This document shows, in pieces, positions 54,857 to 64,000 of a stretch of DNA of 64,000 bases (positions are counted from its first letter, which is position 1; every line of letters begins with the position of its first letter). The notes beneath the pieces were generated by a model. The model was not told the origin of the DNA. It made no database searches and worked only from the letters and a program-made list of their open reading frames with translations. The stretch lies in assembly GCA_023091665.1 (NCBI GenBank), contig JALJCQ010000012.1, positions 1,488,001 through 1,552,000 on the forward strand, written 5' to 3'. The DNA is from Pythium myriotylum (lineage: Eukaryota > Oomycota > Peronosporomycetes > Pythiales > Pythiaceae). The position numbers and the translations under genes are program-made.

Positions 54857-55863
54857 CAAGATTCGTGGAATATAGGCATTGATCGCACGGATGCTTGAAG
54901 TCAGTGCGGCGGATGAGAATAGCGATCGGATACTCAACAGCGAGTTTGACCCTGTGGAAATGAAAGAGAGAAAAGGTTGTACCTCGATTAGACCTCCCTA
55001 TCCTGTGACTACCCCTCCGCCCATAAGAAGAACCTCGAACTTCTGGGCAGATCTCCCATTCTGTCTGGAAGGATCTGTCTCTCCTGTTGACGTCTAACTG
55101 TCTCATCCTTGAGAGAGAGTCATCAAGACCAGAGGACAATTGATGACTGGACTTTTCACAAAAGTGGCGGTTATACATGTACGCACACAGAAAGGAACCC
55201 AGAAAATGCAAAAACTCCCTACATGCATCATGGACAAACTCTCGTTGTGTGAGTCTGTAGGCTGCACTTCGACGAGAGCGTCTTCCTGCATAATTTGGTC
55301 AGGCGTTTTTGAGCGACCAAAGCGATTTTCTCGGACGGAAGCCCCCACTTTTGTCATCCAGTCCCTCGCATCAGTCACCGTGTTTTGCCAGATATCTTCC
55401 GCAACGAAGACACAACTGTCCGCCTGTCACAGCGTTCTGCCTCATCAAGAATGGCCTGAACACCCTTGTGAGCGAACTGCTATATTCATCCAACAGATGA
55501 CCGACGACTTGCAAAACAGAAAATTCCTTGTGGTCGAGACAACCGACGTGACAGACGACGATCACGGTCGGCGGAGAGCCGTTCTCGCCCAGCGTGAAGC
55601 TGTGATGCAGGTGGTTCAATGGGCTTGAACGATCAGTCATCGCCAGACTTCCCAAAACTTCCTCCGGGATCGCCAGATGTATATCTCGGAAGATTTGAAG
55701 CGGACAATGGATTCTGCGATCTACGAAGTACGGTTTTCCATGCGGAGAAAAGGCATCAGTGTATTACGGCGTCTTCAAATGATACAACAATCGTCCTCGA
55801 TACCAGTCACAAAGGCGGTTGCACTGGCGACTCCATTGCCTATTTCCCTACGGTCCACACGAT
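54857..55863. other. Diverged duplicated spacer upstream of GH62 copy 4
   Basis: 1007 bp, homologous in patches to 51721-52648. The stretch GATTTGAAGCGGACAATGGA near 55694 pairs with GATTTGAAGCAGACGACGGA near 52460. CTCCATTGCCTATTTCCC about 15 bp 5' of the gene start is a possible initiator. No gene seen. Confidence 0.55.
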
Positions 55864-56853
55864 ATGATCTCTCCAACCAAGTTTCTCGCCTTCACCGGCT
55901 TTGTTTCATTCTTCTCCACCAGATTCCATATCTCCGCTCAATGCGCACTACCGACCACGTACAAATGGACGCCAACACCAAACGCTGCGCTCGCCAACCC
56001 CAAGAACGGATGGATCTCCCTCAAAGATTTCACCCACGTGCCTTACAACGGAAAACACCTTGTCTACGCGTCCAACCACAACGGCAACGGCTATGGTTCC
56101 ATGAACTTTGGACTCTTTTCGAATTGGAACGAGATGGCGAGTGCGGCACAAAATGCCATGCCGTTCAGTGCGGTGGCGCCGACGCTGTTCCTCTTTCGTC
56201 CGAAGAACATCTGGGTGCTCGCTCACCAGTGGGGACCCACGACGTTCACGTACCGCACGTCGACGGATCCGACGAATGTCAATGGCTGGTCGTCTCCACA
56301 ACCGCTCTTCTCGGGAAAAATCGCTTCGGAGCCTGGTACGGGGCCGATCGACCAGACGGTGATCGGTGATAGCAAGAACATGTACTTGTTCTTTGCTGGC
56401 GATAATGGCAAGATCTACCGTGCCAGCATGCCGATCGGCAAGTTCCCCGGCAATTTCGGAGAGGCCTCGACGGTTGTTCTAAGTGACACGAAGGCCAACC
56501 TCTTCGAGGCCGTTCAGGTCTACACGCTCAAGGGCCAGAAAAAGTATCTCATGATCGTCGAAGCCATGGGATCGCATGGCCGCTACTTCCGGTCATTCAC
56601 GGCCACGAGCCTTGACGGTGCGTGGACGCCGCAGGCCGCAACCGAGAACTCGCCGTTTGCTGGGAAGGCCAACAGCGGAGCTACATGGACGAACGACATC
56701 AGCCACGGCGACCTCATCCGCAGCGACCCGGACCAGACGATGACAGTGGATCCGTGCTACTTGCAATTCCTCTTCCAGGGCCAGCAGCCGAACTCGGGCG
56801 CATCGTACGACAAGCTGCCCTACCGTCCTGGCCTCCTCACGCTCCAGAAGTGA
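55864..56853 (+). CDS. Secreted GH62 alpha-L-arabinofuranosidase, copy 4 (mosaic)
   Basis: A single-exon protein of 329 residues from ATG 55864. The signal peptide is [18 protein letters not shown], ending HISA. All GH62 motifs are present, but VDPCNLQ of the other three copies reads VDPCYLQ, and YDKQPY reads YDKLPY. The sequence is a patchwork: the first half follows copy 3, with a SNHNGNGYG segment as in copy 2; bases about 56395-56590 follow copy 1 almost exactly ([20 protein letters not shown]); [18 protein letters not shown] follows copy 3; then the last 180 bases return to copy 1 ([12 protein letters not shown]). This implies repeated conversion, even from copy 1, which lies 11 kb away in inverted orientation. 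Same predicted role as the other copies. Confidence 0.94.
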   Translation: MISPTKFLAFTGFVSFFSTRFHISAQCALPTTYKWTPTPNAALANPKNGWISLKDFTHVPYNGKHLVYASNHNGNGYGSMNFGLFSNWNEMASAAQNAMPFSAVAPTLFLFRPKNIWVLAHQWGPTTFTYRTSTDPTNVNGWSSPQPLFSGKIASEPGTGPIDQTVIGDSKNMYLFFAGDNGKIYRASMPIGKFPGNFGEASTVVLSDTKANLFEAVQVYTLKGQKKYLMIVEAMGSHGRYFRSFTATSLDGAWTPQAATENSPFAGKANSGATWTNDISHGDLIRSDPDQTMTVDPCYLQFLFQGQQPNSGASYDKLPYRPGLLTLQK

Positions 56854-57275
56854 TGGGTAGATCGTATTCCTCTGTGGTGTTATTGACCGATAAGCCAAGT
56901 ATTGTGGTCTTGGCAACAATTTCGCTGCTCTCTGTCCTTCGACACCTTCCCGCTCTACTTCGTCGATTCGGCTTGGCTCATGGTGCCGACCACGTCAAAA
57001 AAAAAAAACGCCCTTGAGCCAGGCGCCTTTCAGCAGATCTGGTCATCTGCATTCGTCTTCGGTCGTGCTCTGAATAGCAAGCGTTCACTTGAACGCCGAC
57101 GTCAACTTCCTGAGACTGTAAAATCCGAGTCGAAATCTTGCGTGAAGAAAATCCAGTTTGGCTGGTCCCACCCAAACGCCCAGCCTCTGCTTCTCTCTGG
57201 GTGGTTGGGTGGCTGGGCTTCCCATCGCCCATACAGTGTATCGTCGGGCCTTCCCCGTCAAAGAGACAGGAGCCC
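56854..57275. other. Intergenic with a 12-A run
   Basis: 422 bp between GH62 copy 4 and the TKL kinase start. A run of 12 A lies at 56997-57008. An in-frame extension of the kinase runs up to 57138 (ATG) but its residues look non-coding. No other feature recognised. Confidence 0.4.
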
Positions 57276-59771
57276 ATGAGTCTGGACGCGTCGCTGCCGC
57301 CTCGGCTCTGGCTGCGCGGCGGCGGGCGCGCGTCGCCGCGAGACGAGTCGCCGCCCGCGACGGCGTCGCCCGACGCGCTGCCCACGCCCTCGACCGCGAC
57401 CGGCGGCGCGCAGCTGCTGCGCTTCTTCGGGCGCTCGGGCCGCCGCGGAACGGCCTCGGCGCCCACGAGCGCCGGCGACGGCGACGACGAGCCGCGCGAG
57501 ACGCCGGAAGAGGCCCACGCGCGCATGCTGCTGGAGAAGCAGCGCATGGAGCGCGTCTACCGAGAGGTCTCGGGCCGCGGCAAGGCGTACGCGCGCCAGG
57601 GCACGAGCGAGGAAGACGACGGCGCCTGGGGCGACCTGGAGGGCAACGCCACCGCGCCGCACGTGACGTCCACGCTGCGCTTCACGCGGCGCGCCAAGAA
57701 GAAAAAGACCAAGCCGCCCGTGGCCATCGTGGTCGGCGCCGGCGACGCGACGGGCGCCGACGCCCCCCAGGACGGCGGCAAAGACGGCGAGATCACGACC
57801 GAGTACCTCGACGCCGTGCTCGTCAAGCCCAACAGCGAGGTGTTCAACTTGTACACGAGGTTCTTCCTCGACCGCAAGCTCGAGAAGCTCTATCAAGAGT
57901 ACACGGCCGTCAACTGGTTCTCGTGGGCGCGCGCTCACATGGTCATGTGGATGGCCGTCCACGGACTCGTCGCGCTGATGTACCTCATCGTGCCGTTCTC
58001 AGGGTTTGAACGCATGGATCTCTTCCTCATGGACGACAAGTCCGTCGTGATGTGGCTCCAGTACGCCTACCTGACCATCTCCTTGCCGTTCGCGCTACTG
58101 CCAAGCAAGATCAACCCGTTCCAGAAGCACTGGCGCACGTGGATGTGCTTCATCATCATCCTCTTCAACCTCACCTTCCAGATGTGGCTCGCCAGCGCGA
58201 ACCGAGCTGCTGTCAATGTCGTCGTTCATGACGTTGAAGAAAAGTATGTGTGTCTGCCTCCGAACACCACCGACACCAACTCCACGGCAGCTCCGTTGAC
58301 GCCTGAACAGCTCCTCAACAAAGCCACTGAGCAGAAGACCATGGCTCTCAGTGTCGTCCACCTGTACGCGGACGCGCTCGTTCAGGTGGTTGCCGTGTTT
58401 GCATCAGCATTCAGTTTCATCCTCATTGTGTCGACGCGAGTTGAGTTTGTGCAGTGCGTTGTGGTGGGCTTGACGTCTGTTGTGACGTACGTGATTGTCA
58501 TCGTTGGCTACGACATGGTCTTCGAGTGGATGACTGGTGTCGCGTACCTGTTCGCACTGATACTTCTGTTGGTGTTGAGTCGCTCATCCGATCTCAACAA
58601 TCGTCGATCATTCTTGTCACAGCTTGTTGTTGAGAAAGAGAACGAGTCACTACAGTCTTACTTGACCAAGGCTGAAGCTGTGCTCATGAACGACGCAGCG
58701 TGCGACGAGGAGAAACTCGTTGTCGGAAATGTCCTCGACAACCCAGAAATGAAGCACCTGGACTTGGTGCGCATCCCGTTCTCCGACCTCAAACTGCTTC
58801 AGGCCATTGGTCGTGGAGCGATGGGCGACGTGATCAAGGCCAAGTACTTCGGTACCATCGTTGTTTGCAAGCGTATGCGCCGCGAGAATATCACTGAGGC
58901 TGCGATCACGAGCTTCCGCGAAGAGATTGAGCTCATGTCGTCGCTTCGGCATCCAAATATCGTGCAGTTTATCGGAGCGACGTGGGATAACTGCTCAAAT
59001 GTTTGTATCGTGATGGAATACGTTGAAAACGGCGACATGCACAGCGTCCTGCACTCGAATATCGGTCGCAACTTTACCTGGGCCGACCCACTGCTCAAGA
59101 TGGCCATCGACGCGGCTCAAGGCATGTTATATCTTCACTCCCAGGAGACGCCAATCGTGCATCGCGATTTGAAGAGTGTCAACATCTTCTGCTCAGCGAC
59201 ATTTGGCTGCAAAGTGGGTGATTTCGGGCTGAGCAAGAAGCACGACAAAGGCATTGACGCGCTGACAACACTCGTGGGTACGCCTTTCTGGCTGGCACCA
59301 GAGATCATCCGCAACGAGCGTTACGGTCCGAAAGCTGATGTTTTCTCGTTCGGAATTGTGCTCACGGAACTGGAGACTCGGCGCACGCCGTACCACGACC
59401 AGGATGAGACTGGACTCAAGGTGCTCATGCGTATCGCGCAGAATAAGCTACGCCCATCGTTGCCGTCGACGTGTCTCCCCACCCGCCGACAGCTGATCCT
59501 GGACTGTCTGCATGATGAACCATCGAAAAGACCGACCTTCGCGCAGATTCTGAGACGCCTTCAAGGCCCTGTGCAACAAGAAGTAGAAGAGAGTGTGCTT
59601 CGGCCTCCCGTCCCGCAACAGCACGAGCGAAGAACGCACGCCCACCCTCATCCCCACGCTCTGACTAAGCGAGGGTCAGACCAAAGCGTCCGCGACCACG
59701 TTGCACAGCAGCAGCAACAAGGCAAGCGCGACTACTTCTTTGATATGATCAACAATGTGAACAATGTGTGA
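57276..59771 (+). CDS. Six-TM membrane TKL-family protein kinase
   Basis: A single-exon protein of 831 residues from ATG 57276 (MSLDASLPPR). The N-terminal 190 residues are GC-rich, low-complexity and cytosolic. Six hydrophobic segments lie between about residues 215 and 435 (HMVMWMAVHGLVALMYLIV, WLQYAYLTISLPFALL, WMCFIIILFNLTFQMWLA, VQVVAVFASAFSFILIV, CVVVGLTSVVTYVIVIVGY, VAYLFALILLLVL), with NTT and NST sequons in the longest loop. A TKL-type kinase domain fills about 501-762: IGRGAMGDV, Lys in VVCKRM, MEYVENGDMHSVL, HRDLKSVNIF, VGDFGLSKK, GTPFWLAPEI, DVFSFGIVLTELETR. All catalytic residues are there, so it is likely active. The tail has poly-Gln and His-rich stretches. This resembles a receptor-like kinase but with six helices instead of one; the ligand is unknown. 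Confidence 0.93.
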   Translation: MSLDASLPPRLWLRGGGRASPRDESPPATASPDALPTPSTATGGAQLLRFFGRSGRRGTASAPTSAGDGDDEPRETPEEAHARMLLEKQRMERVYREVSGRGKAYARQGTSEEDDGAWGDLEGNATAPHVTSTLRFTRRAKKKKTKPPVAIVVGAGDATGADAPQDGGKDGEITTEYLDAVLVKPNSEVFNLYTRFFLDRKLEKLYQEYTAVNWFSWARAHMVMWMAVHGLVALMYLIVPFSGFERMDLFLMDDKSVVMWLQYAYLTISLPFALLPSKINPFQKHWRTWMCFIIILFNLTFQMWLASANRAAVNVVVHDVEEKYVCLPPNTTDTNSTAAPLTPEQLLNKATEQKTMALSVVHLYADALVQVVAVFASAFSFILIVSTRVEFVQCVVVGLTSVVTYVIVIVGYDMVFEWMTGVAYLFALILLLVLSRSSDLNNRRSFLSQLVVEKENESLQSYLTKAEAVLMNDAACDEEKLVVGNVLDNPEMKHLDLVRIPFSDLKLLQAIGRGAMGDVIKAKYFGTIVVCKRMRRENITEAAITSFREEIELMSSLRHPNIVQFIGATWDNCSNVCIVMEYVENGDMHSVLHSNIGRNFTWADPLLKMAIDAAQGMLYLHSQETPIVHRDLKSVNIFCSATFGCKVGDFGLSKKHDKGIDALTTLVGTPFWLAPEIIRNERYGPKADVFSFGIVLTELETRRTPYHDQDETGLKVLMRIAQNKLRPSLPSTCLPTRRQLILDCLHDEPSKRPTFAQILRRLQGPVQQEVEESVLRPPVPQQHERRTHAHPHPHALTKRGSDQSVRDHVAQQQQQGKRDYFFDMINNVNNV

Positions 59772-60106
59772 TGCAGTAAGAACGAGGCAACTGTATGAAA
59801 GTGATTAAGTAAGTATATACAGCGAAATGATTATCTTCAACCATGCACTCTGCATTCTGATGAAGTGGACAGAGAGGAGTCAGACCCACCCAGCGGCAGC
59901 ATGCAAGAACACAAAATTTCGGCATAGCTTCATTTACAGTGGCATACTAGTACAAAATAATAGGTGGATACGATGTGTTGGGGAAAGCAACATTTTCTAG
60001 ATCTACGCGAGACGGCTGGAAAGGCTTCATCGTTGGGAGCTAATCGCGGACTCGTGCTCGTGGGCGGGTATCATGCAGAGTATCGGTCAGGGTCGGATGC
60101 GAGGGC
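59772..60106. other. Convergent intergenic region
   Basis: 335 bp between the TKL kinase stop and the IMPDH stop, which face each other. AT-rich; should contain both terminators. Confidence 0.4.
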
Positions 60107-61627
60107 TTAGTACAAACGCTTCTCGTAGCTGTAGAGCGAGTGGACGCTGCCTTCGCGCTGCGCGGCCGGCGTACGGAGTTCGAAGCGGAGCTCCTCGTTC
60201 TCGAGCGCCTTGTGGAGGTCCGTGATGCTCGACTGGCCGAGATCCTGGAGACCGTGCATGATGCCCTGCTGCAGGTACGGGATGTACTTCTTGAGCGAGC
60301 CCTTGTCGACGACAGCGCCGCTGACACCCTGAGCGACCTTGACAGTGGCCGCATGGGCAAAGTAGCGCTTGGACGAGCCCTTGGTCATGGCCTCAATCGA
60401 ACCCATGCCACGGTACTTCTTCAAACGCACACCATCCTGGAAGAAGTACTGGCCCGGAGCCTCCTCGGTACCAGCGAAGAGCGATCCGCACATGACGGCC
60501 GAGGCACCGACGGACAGTGCCTTGACGATGTGGCCGGAGCTGCCAATGCCACCATCAGCGATGACCGGGACGCCACGAGTGCGCGAGTAGCGGGCGGTGT
60601 TGAACACAGCCGAGGCCTGAGCGCGACCGACGGCGCAGACTTCCTGGGTCGTACAGATCGAACCGACACCCATGCCAACCTTGAGACCGTCGGCGCCGGC
60701 GTCGATCAGGCTCTTGCACTGGGCCATGGTCACGACGTTACCACCGATGACATCGATGTGCGGGTACGTGGCCTTGATCCACTTGATGATCTCAATCTGG
60801 AAAACCGAGTCGCCCTGCGACGAGTCGATCACAATGAGGTTGACACCGGCGTTGACGAGGGCCGTGCAGCGGTCGCGATCGCCCTGGCGCGTGCCGATGG
60901 CTGCTCCAACGAGCAGCTGCTTGTTGGCGTCCTTGGAGGCGTGCGGGAAGTCGCGGTTCTTGAGCAGATCGCGGCGCGAGATGAGCGACACGAGCTCACC
61001 ACGCGCGTTGACGATCGGGAGCTTGCCCTTCTTGCTCTCGCGCAGGATCTTGTTGGCCTCCGAGAGCGAGACGCCCTCGGGCGCGGTGATGAGGTCCGTG
61101 GACATGACGTCCTTGAGCTTGGTCGTGCGGTCCTCGATGAAGTCAATGTCGCGGTTGCTCACGATGCCCTCGAGCACGCTGCCCATCTTGCCGTCCTTGG
61201 TGATCGGGATGCCGGCAAAGCCGAACTCGGCCTTGATGCGGTCCACGTCCTCGAGCGTGTTCTCGGGCGAGAGCACCTTGGGGTTGGTGATGAAGCCGTT
61301 CTTGAACTTCTTGACGAGCTGCACCTCCTTGACCTGCTCCTCGATGGTCATGTTGTAGTGGATGATGCCGATACCGCCGTGGAGCGCGAGGCCGATGGCC
61401 ATCTCGTGCTCCGTGACCGTGTCCATGGGCGAGCTCACGAGCGGCAGACGCAGCTTGATGTTGCGCGTGATCTTGGTCTCGAGCTGCACGGCGTCGACGC
61501 CGAAGTTGATGTGTCCGGGCATGAGGATGAGGTCGTCGTAGGTGTAGCCGACGCCGTTGTTCTTCTTGACGAAGATGTCGATGGCCGAGCGGCCGTCGAG
61601 CAGAGCGTCATCAAACTGCTGGGCCAT
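60107..61627 (-). CDS. IMPDH: Inosine-5'-monophosphate dehydrogenase
   Basis: A single-exon protein of 506 residues from ATG 61627 ([12 protein letters not shown]). It oxidises IMP to XMP with NAD, the committed step to guanine nucleotides. The barrel begins [15 protein letters not shown] and [17 protein letters not shown]; two CBS domains are inserted at about 115-235 ([20 protein letters not shown] and [15 protein letters not shown]). The catalytic loop is [13 protein letters not shown] with the active Cys; the IMP-binding segment [34 protein letters not shown], the KKYRGMGS motif and the flap Arg-Tyr region (SSKRYF) follow. Length is normal for eukaryotic IMPDH. The C-terminus YEKRLY has no peroxisomal signal. 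It is transcribed divergently from GMD. Confidence 0.98.
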   Translation of the reverse strand: MAQQFDDALLDGRSAIDIFVKKNNGVGYTYDDLILMPGHINFGVDAVQLETKITRNIKLRLPLVSSPMDTVTEHEMAIGLALHGGIGIIHYNMTIEEQVKEVQLVKKFKNGFITNPKVLSPENTLEDVDRIKAEFGFAGIPITKDGKMGSVLEGIVSNRDIDFIEDRTTKLKDVMSTDLITAPEGVSLSEANKILRESKKGKLPIVNARGELVSLISRRDLLKNRDFPHASKDANKQLLVGAAIGTRQGDRDRCTALVNAGVNLIVIDSSQGDSVFQIEIIKWIKATYPHIDVIGGNVVTMAQCKSLIDAGADGLKVGMGVGSICTTQEVCAVGRAQASAVFNTARYSRTRGVPVIADGGIGSSGHIVKALSVGASAVMCGSLFAGTEEAPGQYFFQDGVRLKKYRGMGSIEAMTKGSSKRYFAHAATVKVAQGVSGAVVDKGSLKKYIPYLQQGIMHGLQDLGQSSITDLHKALENEELRFELRTPAAQREGSVHSLYSYEKRLY

Positions 61628-61943
61628 GGTGCCGAGGAGGAGCGTGTGGTGGGTCGGAGGGATCTTGCACACGGCGCGAAATCGCAAAGTGGGCCCAGTG
61701 GGTGGTGGTGCCGCACGGAGCTCCTCACGCTTGGCCCTGCAACTGCTGGGCGAGCGACTGGTGGCGCCCGTGGCGGATATACGTCCTCCCGTTCGGCATA
61801 CATATATACGTTTGTAGAGGTTTTCGAACGTCTCCCGGTCTCAGAACATAGAAACGCGTTTCTAAAAGCCCTCTTCAGCAGCACCGGAGAGACCTTTGGC
61901 GCGCAGCGAAGAGTCCCAAACGGTAGAAAGATTTCCTGCGCGA
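61628..61943. promoter_or_regulatory. 316-bp divergent IMPDH / GMD promoter region
   Basis: The two ATGs are 316 bp apart and face away. Both genes belong to guanine-nucleotide/GDP-sugar metabolism, so shared regulation is plausible. No initiator match is clear; TACATATATACG near 61798 is a TA-rich patch in an otherwise GC-rich stretch. Confidence 0.45.
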
Positions 61944-63113
61944 ATGGATGATGCGCCGCGAGAGGGCGCCAGAGCGAGCTTGGACGCGCCGCAAAACATG
62001 ACCGCAGCGCGCGGCGGAGACGGCGAGCCGAGGCCGCCGAAAGTGGCGCTGATCACGGGCATCACGGGCCAGGACGGGTCCTATCTCAGCGAGCTGCTGC
62101 TGAGCAAAGGCTACATCGTCCACGGGCTCATCCGCCGCTCCTCGGCCTTCAACACGTCCCGCATCGAACACCTCTACCGCGATCCGCACCTCAACGACGT
62201 CAAGCTCTTCCTCCACTATGGCGACGTGACCGACTCGTCCAACCTCTGCCACATCATCGCGCGCCTTCGCCCGGACGAGATCTACAATCTCGCAGCGATG
62301 TCCCACGTCAAAGTCTCGTTCGAGATGTCCGAGTACACGGCAGACGTGGACGCGCTGGGCACGCTGCGGCTGCTCAACTGCATTCGAACGTGCGGGATGG
62401 AGAAGACGACCAAGTTTTACCAGGCGTCGACCAGCGAGCTCTACGGCAAAGTGCAGGCCACGCCGCAGAACGAGCTCACGCCGTTCTACCCGCGCTCGCC
62501 CTACGGAGTGTCGAAGCAATTTGCCTTTTGGAGTGTTGTCAACTACCGAGAGGCCTACGGCATGTTCGCTGTCAACGGCATTCTCTTCAACCATGAGAGT
62601 CCGCGTCGCGGGCCGACTTTTGTCACGCGCAAGATTACGCGTGCGGTCGTGCGCATCCACGCCGGACTTGAAGAATGCCTCTACATCGGGAATCTGGATG
62701 CGAGGCGCGATTGGGGCCACGCGCGAGATTACGTCGAGTGCATGTGGAAGATGCTCCAGCACGAGACTCCACAGGACTTCGTCGTCGCCACGGGCGAGTG
62801 CCACAGCGTTCGCGAGTTTGTGGAGCTGGCCTTTCAGCACATCGGGATCCAGATTCTTTGGAAGGGATCCCGTGGTACTATTGAAGAGGTCGGTGTTGAT
62901 GCAAACGACGCGAATCGCGTCCTCGTACGTGTCGACCCAAAGTATTTTCGACCTACGGAGGTCGATTTGCTGGTTGGAGACGCGAGCAAAGCCAAACAGC
63001 TCTTGGACTGGCAGCCGACAGTCAAGTTCCGCGAGCTTGTCGCAGAGATGGTCGAGTCGGATACTGCTGCGCTTCAAAACAACGTGCACGACCACGTCCA
63101 TCACCACAATTAA
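61944..63113 (+). CDS. GMD: GDP-mannose 4,6-dehydratase
   Basis: A single-exon protein of 389 residues from ATG 61944 (MDDAPREG). It converts GDP-mannose to GDP-4-keto-6-deoxymannose, the first step to GDP-fucose, with bound NADP. It is an extended short-chain dehydrogenase: [20 protein letters not shown] (Gly-rich cofactor loop), [45 protein letters not shown], then [18 protein letters not shown] with the catalytic Ser/Thr-Glu, [15 protein letters not shown] with the catalytic Tyr-x3-Lys, [17 protein letters not shown] and [16 protein letters not shown]. All active-site residues are there. The usual SPYAVAK reads SPYGVSK, a mild change. The His/Asn-rich tail (HDHVHHHN) is odd. Confidence 0.97.
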   Translation: MDDAPREGARASLDAPQNMTAARGGDGEPRPPKVALITGITGQDGSYLSELLLSKGYIVHGLIRRSSAFNTSRIEHLYRDPHLNDVKLFLHYGDVTDSSNLCHIIARLRPDEIYNLAAMSHVKVSFEMSEYTADVDALGTLRLLNCIRTCGMEKTTKFYQASTSELYGKVQATPQNELTPFYPRSPYGVSKQFAFWSVVNYREAYGMFAVNGILFNHESPRRGPTFVTRKITRAVVRIHAGLEECLYIGNLDARRDWGHARDYVECMWKMLQHETPQDFVVATGECHSVREFVELAFQHIGIQILWKGSRGTIEEVGVDANDANRVLVRVDPKYFRPTEVDLLVGDASKAKQLLDWQPTVKFRELVAEMVESDTAALQNNVHDHVHHHN

Positions 63114-63179
63114 ATCCTAGCCAATGGCTTCTTTGCTCATCATCAACGCAACGTGTTTAAATTGTTTTACGTTTGTTCG

Positions 63180-64000
63180 TCAGAACACATCACGCCGTTG
63201 GCCGTCCGCCGTCACTTCGGTCGATTTGATCTCGATGCCAATGAAGCGGCGGCTAAGATCGTTGAGCTTCGTGGTCAAAACTTCCGTCTGGCTTGCCTTC
63301 AACTCCAACGGCTCGGCGGCCTCCGCGAAGCCGTACCACAAGTCTGGGATCACTGAGCCGTAGGTAGCGAGATCCTCGTCATTGAGACTGCGCTCGTTGG
63401 TAGCCATCGTTCGCGCCGCGAGCTGAAGCTGCGAAGATGTGAGCAGCATGCGGCGCACTCCGATGCGCACTTCGCCTTGCTTCTCGCCGTTTTCTTTCAC
63501 GAGTGGATACCACTCGTCAAATGCATCGTTCACCGGGATGTCCATCGATATGTGGACCTCGCCCAGGTGCATATCCGACATGACGAGGTTCTTGTTCATG
63601 ACCACGATGCTCACGAGGTCCGGCTCGTTTGCGTCTTCTGCAGACGGAGATGGGACCCAAAAGACGAACCGCTCGTTGAAGACGGGGCTCGTCGTGCCCT
63701 TGACAATAGTCGTGCGCCGCTCCCATTGCTTGAACCGCACGATGATGTACGAGTCACTCTCTCCCTGGAAGCCGGCAGCGGTCAGATCCTTCGCAGCGAG
63801 TACTTCGGCCACGACCAGTTCGCCAAACGCAGTGGGCTGCGTAGGCGGCGTCGCGCCACTCTTCCGACGAGCGTTCTGAGGAGCCGGGCGGTGGATATTG
63901 TTCCTCGCGAGCGCAACTTTCTCCGGATCTGGGCCGACGACGGCAGTCGCCGTAGTAATCGACGTCTTGAGCTGGGTCGACAAGTCTCGAAAGGAGAAGC
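63180..64000 (-). CDS. C2-domain protein, 5' end cut by window
   Basis: The minus-strand frame ends at a TGA at 63180 and is open to the window edge; no ATG is seen at its 5' side, so the start lies outside. At least 273 residues are visible. A C2 domain covers the middle: GELVVAEVLAAKDLTAAGF, SDSYIIVRFKQWERRTTIVK, TSPVFNERFVFWVPSPS, VSIVVMNKNLVMSDMHLGEV. Only some of the loop Asp residues of calcium-binding C2 domains are kept (SDSY is there, but the first-loop Asp and the DxD of loop 3 are replaced by MNKN), so calcium-independent lipid or protein binding is more likely. A C-terminal helical region (LQLAARTMATNERSLNDEDL) is not recognised. It converges on GMD with 66 bp between stops. Confidence 0.85.
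   Translation of the reverse strand, partial: FSFRDLSTQLKTSITTATAVVGPDPEKVALARNNIHRPAPQNARRKSGATPPTQPTAFGELVVAEVLAAKDLTAAGFQGESDSYIIVRFKQWERRTTIVKGTTSPVFNERFVFWVPSPSAEDANEPDLVSIVVMNKNLVMSDMHLGEVHISMDIPVNDAFDEWYPLVKENGEKQGEVRIGVRRMLLTSSQLQLAARTMATNERSLNDEDLATYGSVIPDLWYGFAEAAEPLELKASQTEVLTTKLNDLSRRFIGIEIKSTEVTADGQRRDVF

Noticed and set aside
60140..61951. 603-codon open frame opposite IMPDH
   Set aside because: It is exactly antisense to a highly conserved enzyme gene; third-position GC bias removes stops in that frame. The product is Asp/Leu/Val/Arg-rich with no recognisable domain.
61875..63107. 410-codon open frame opposite GMD
   Set aside because: Antisense shadow of a gene with all catalytic motifs; no domain in the shadow.

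Overview
The window looks like nuclear DNA of an oomycete, most likely of the Pythium/Phytophthora group; the genus cannot be fixed from sequence alone. Reasons: genes are densely packed on both strands; introns are few and short (55-78 nt, mostly GTRNGT donors); two genes carry a TCATT...CAAT core promoter like the oomycete initiator; and several domain architectures (FYVE-AGC kinase, START-PDZ, multi-TM-TKL kinase, tandem membrane thioredoxin-fold proteins) fit stramenopile gene sets. I find 30 protein-coding genes, two of them cut by the window ends, and no recognisable rRNA, tRNA, CRISPR array or complete transposon.

Layout. 1-7.4 kb: a partial two-CNB-domain protein, mitochondrial NADP-isocitrate dehydrogenase and a FYVE-like/AGC kinase, all on the minus strand. 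7.9-14.5 kb: three tandem paralogues of an unrecognised multi-pass membrane family; copies 2 and 3 share an identical 289-bp 3' tract. 15-18.3 kb: a tail-anchored ubiquitin-conjugating enzyme (UBE2J/Ubc6 type) and organellar GatB. 18.4-25.5 kb: five alpha/beta-hydrolase paralogues with one conserved intron, two of them ending in the peroxisomal signal SRL. 25.5-43.3 kb: PPR-SMR protein, PX protein, two membrane-anchored double-thioredoxin-fold proteins, a START-PDZ-PDZ-START membrane protein, BRX1, a BAR-PH-ArfGAP-ankyrin protein, and a two-domain voltage-gated channel with EF-hands. 43.7-44.5 kb: an aldo-keto reductase.

44.9-56.9 kb is the most unusual part: a xylan-degradation gene cluster with four secreted GH62 alpha-L-arabinofuranosidases around one secreted GH11 xylanase. 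GH62 enzymes remove arabinose side chains that block GH11 cleavage of the xylan backbone, so the cluster forms a small arabinoxylan-degrading toolkit. Its spacers contain a 971-bp direct repeat that is nearly identical in both copies although the flanking duplicated DNA and genes have diverged, and GH62 copy 4 is a mosaic of its neighbours. Together with the membrane-family tract, this suggests repeated gene conversion.

57.3-64 kb: a six-TM TKL kinase, IMP dehydrogenase and GDP-mannose 4,6-dehydratase transcribed divergently from a 316-bp spacer, and a C2-domain protein cut by the window end.

Gene models were spliced by eye from reading-frame continuity and GT(GC)/AG borders; starts are the first conserved in-frame ATG.
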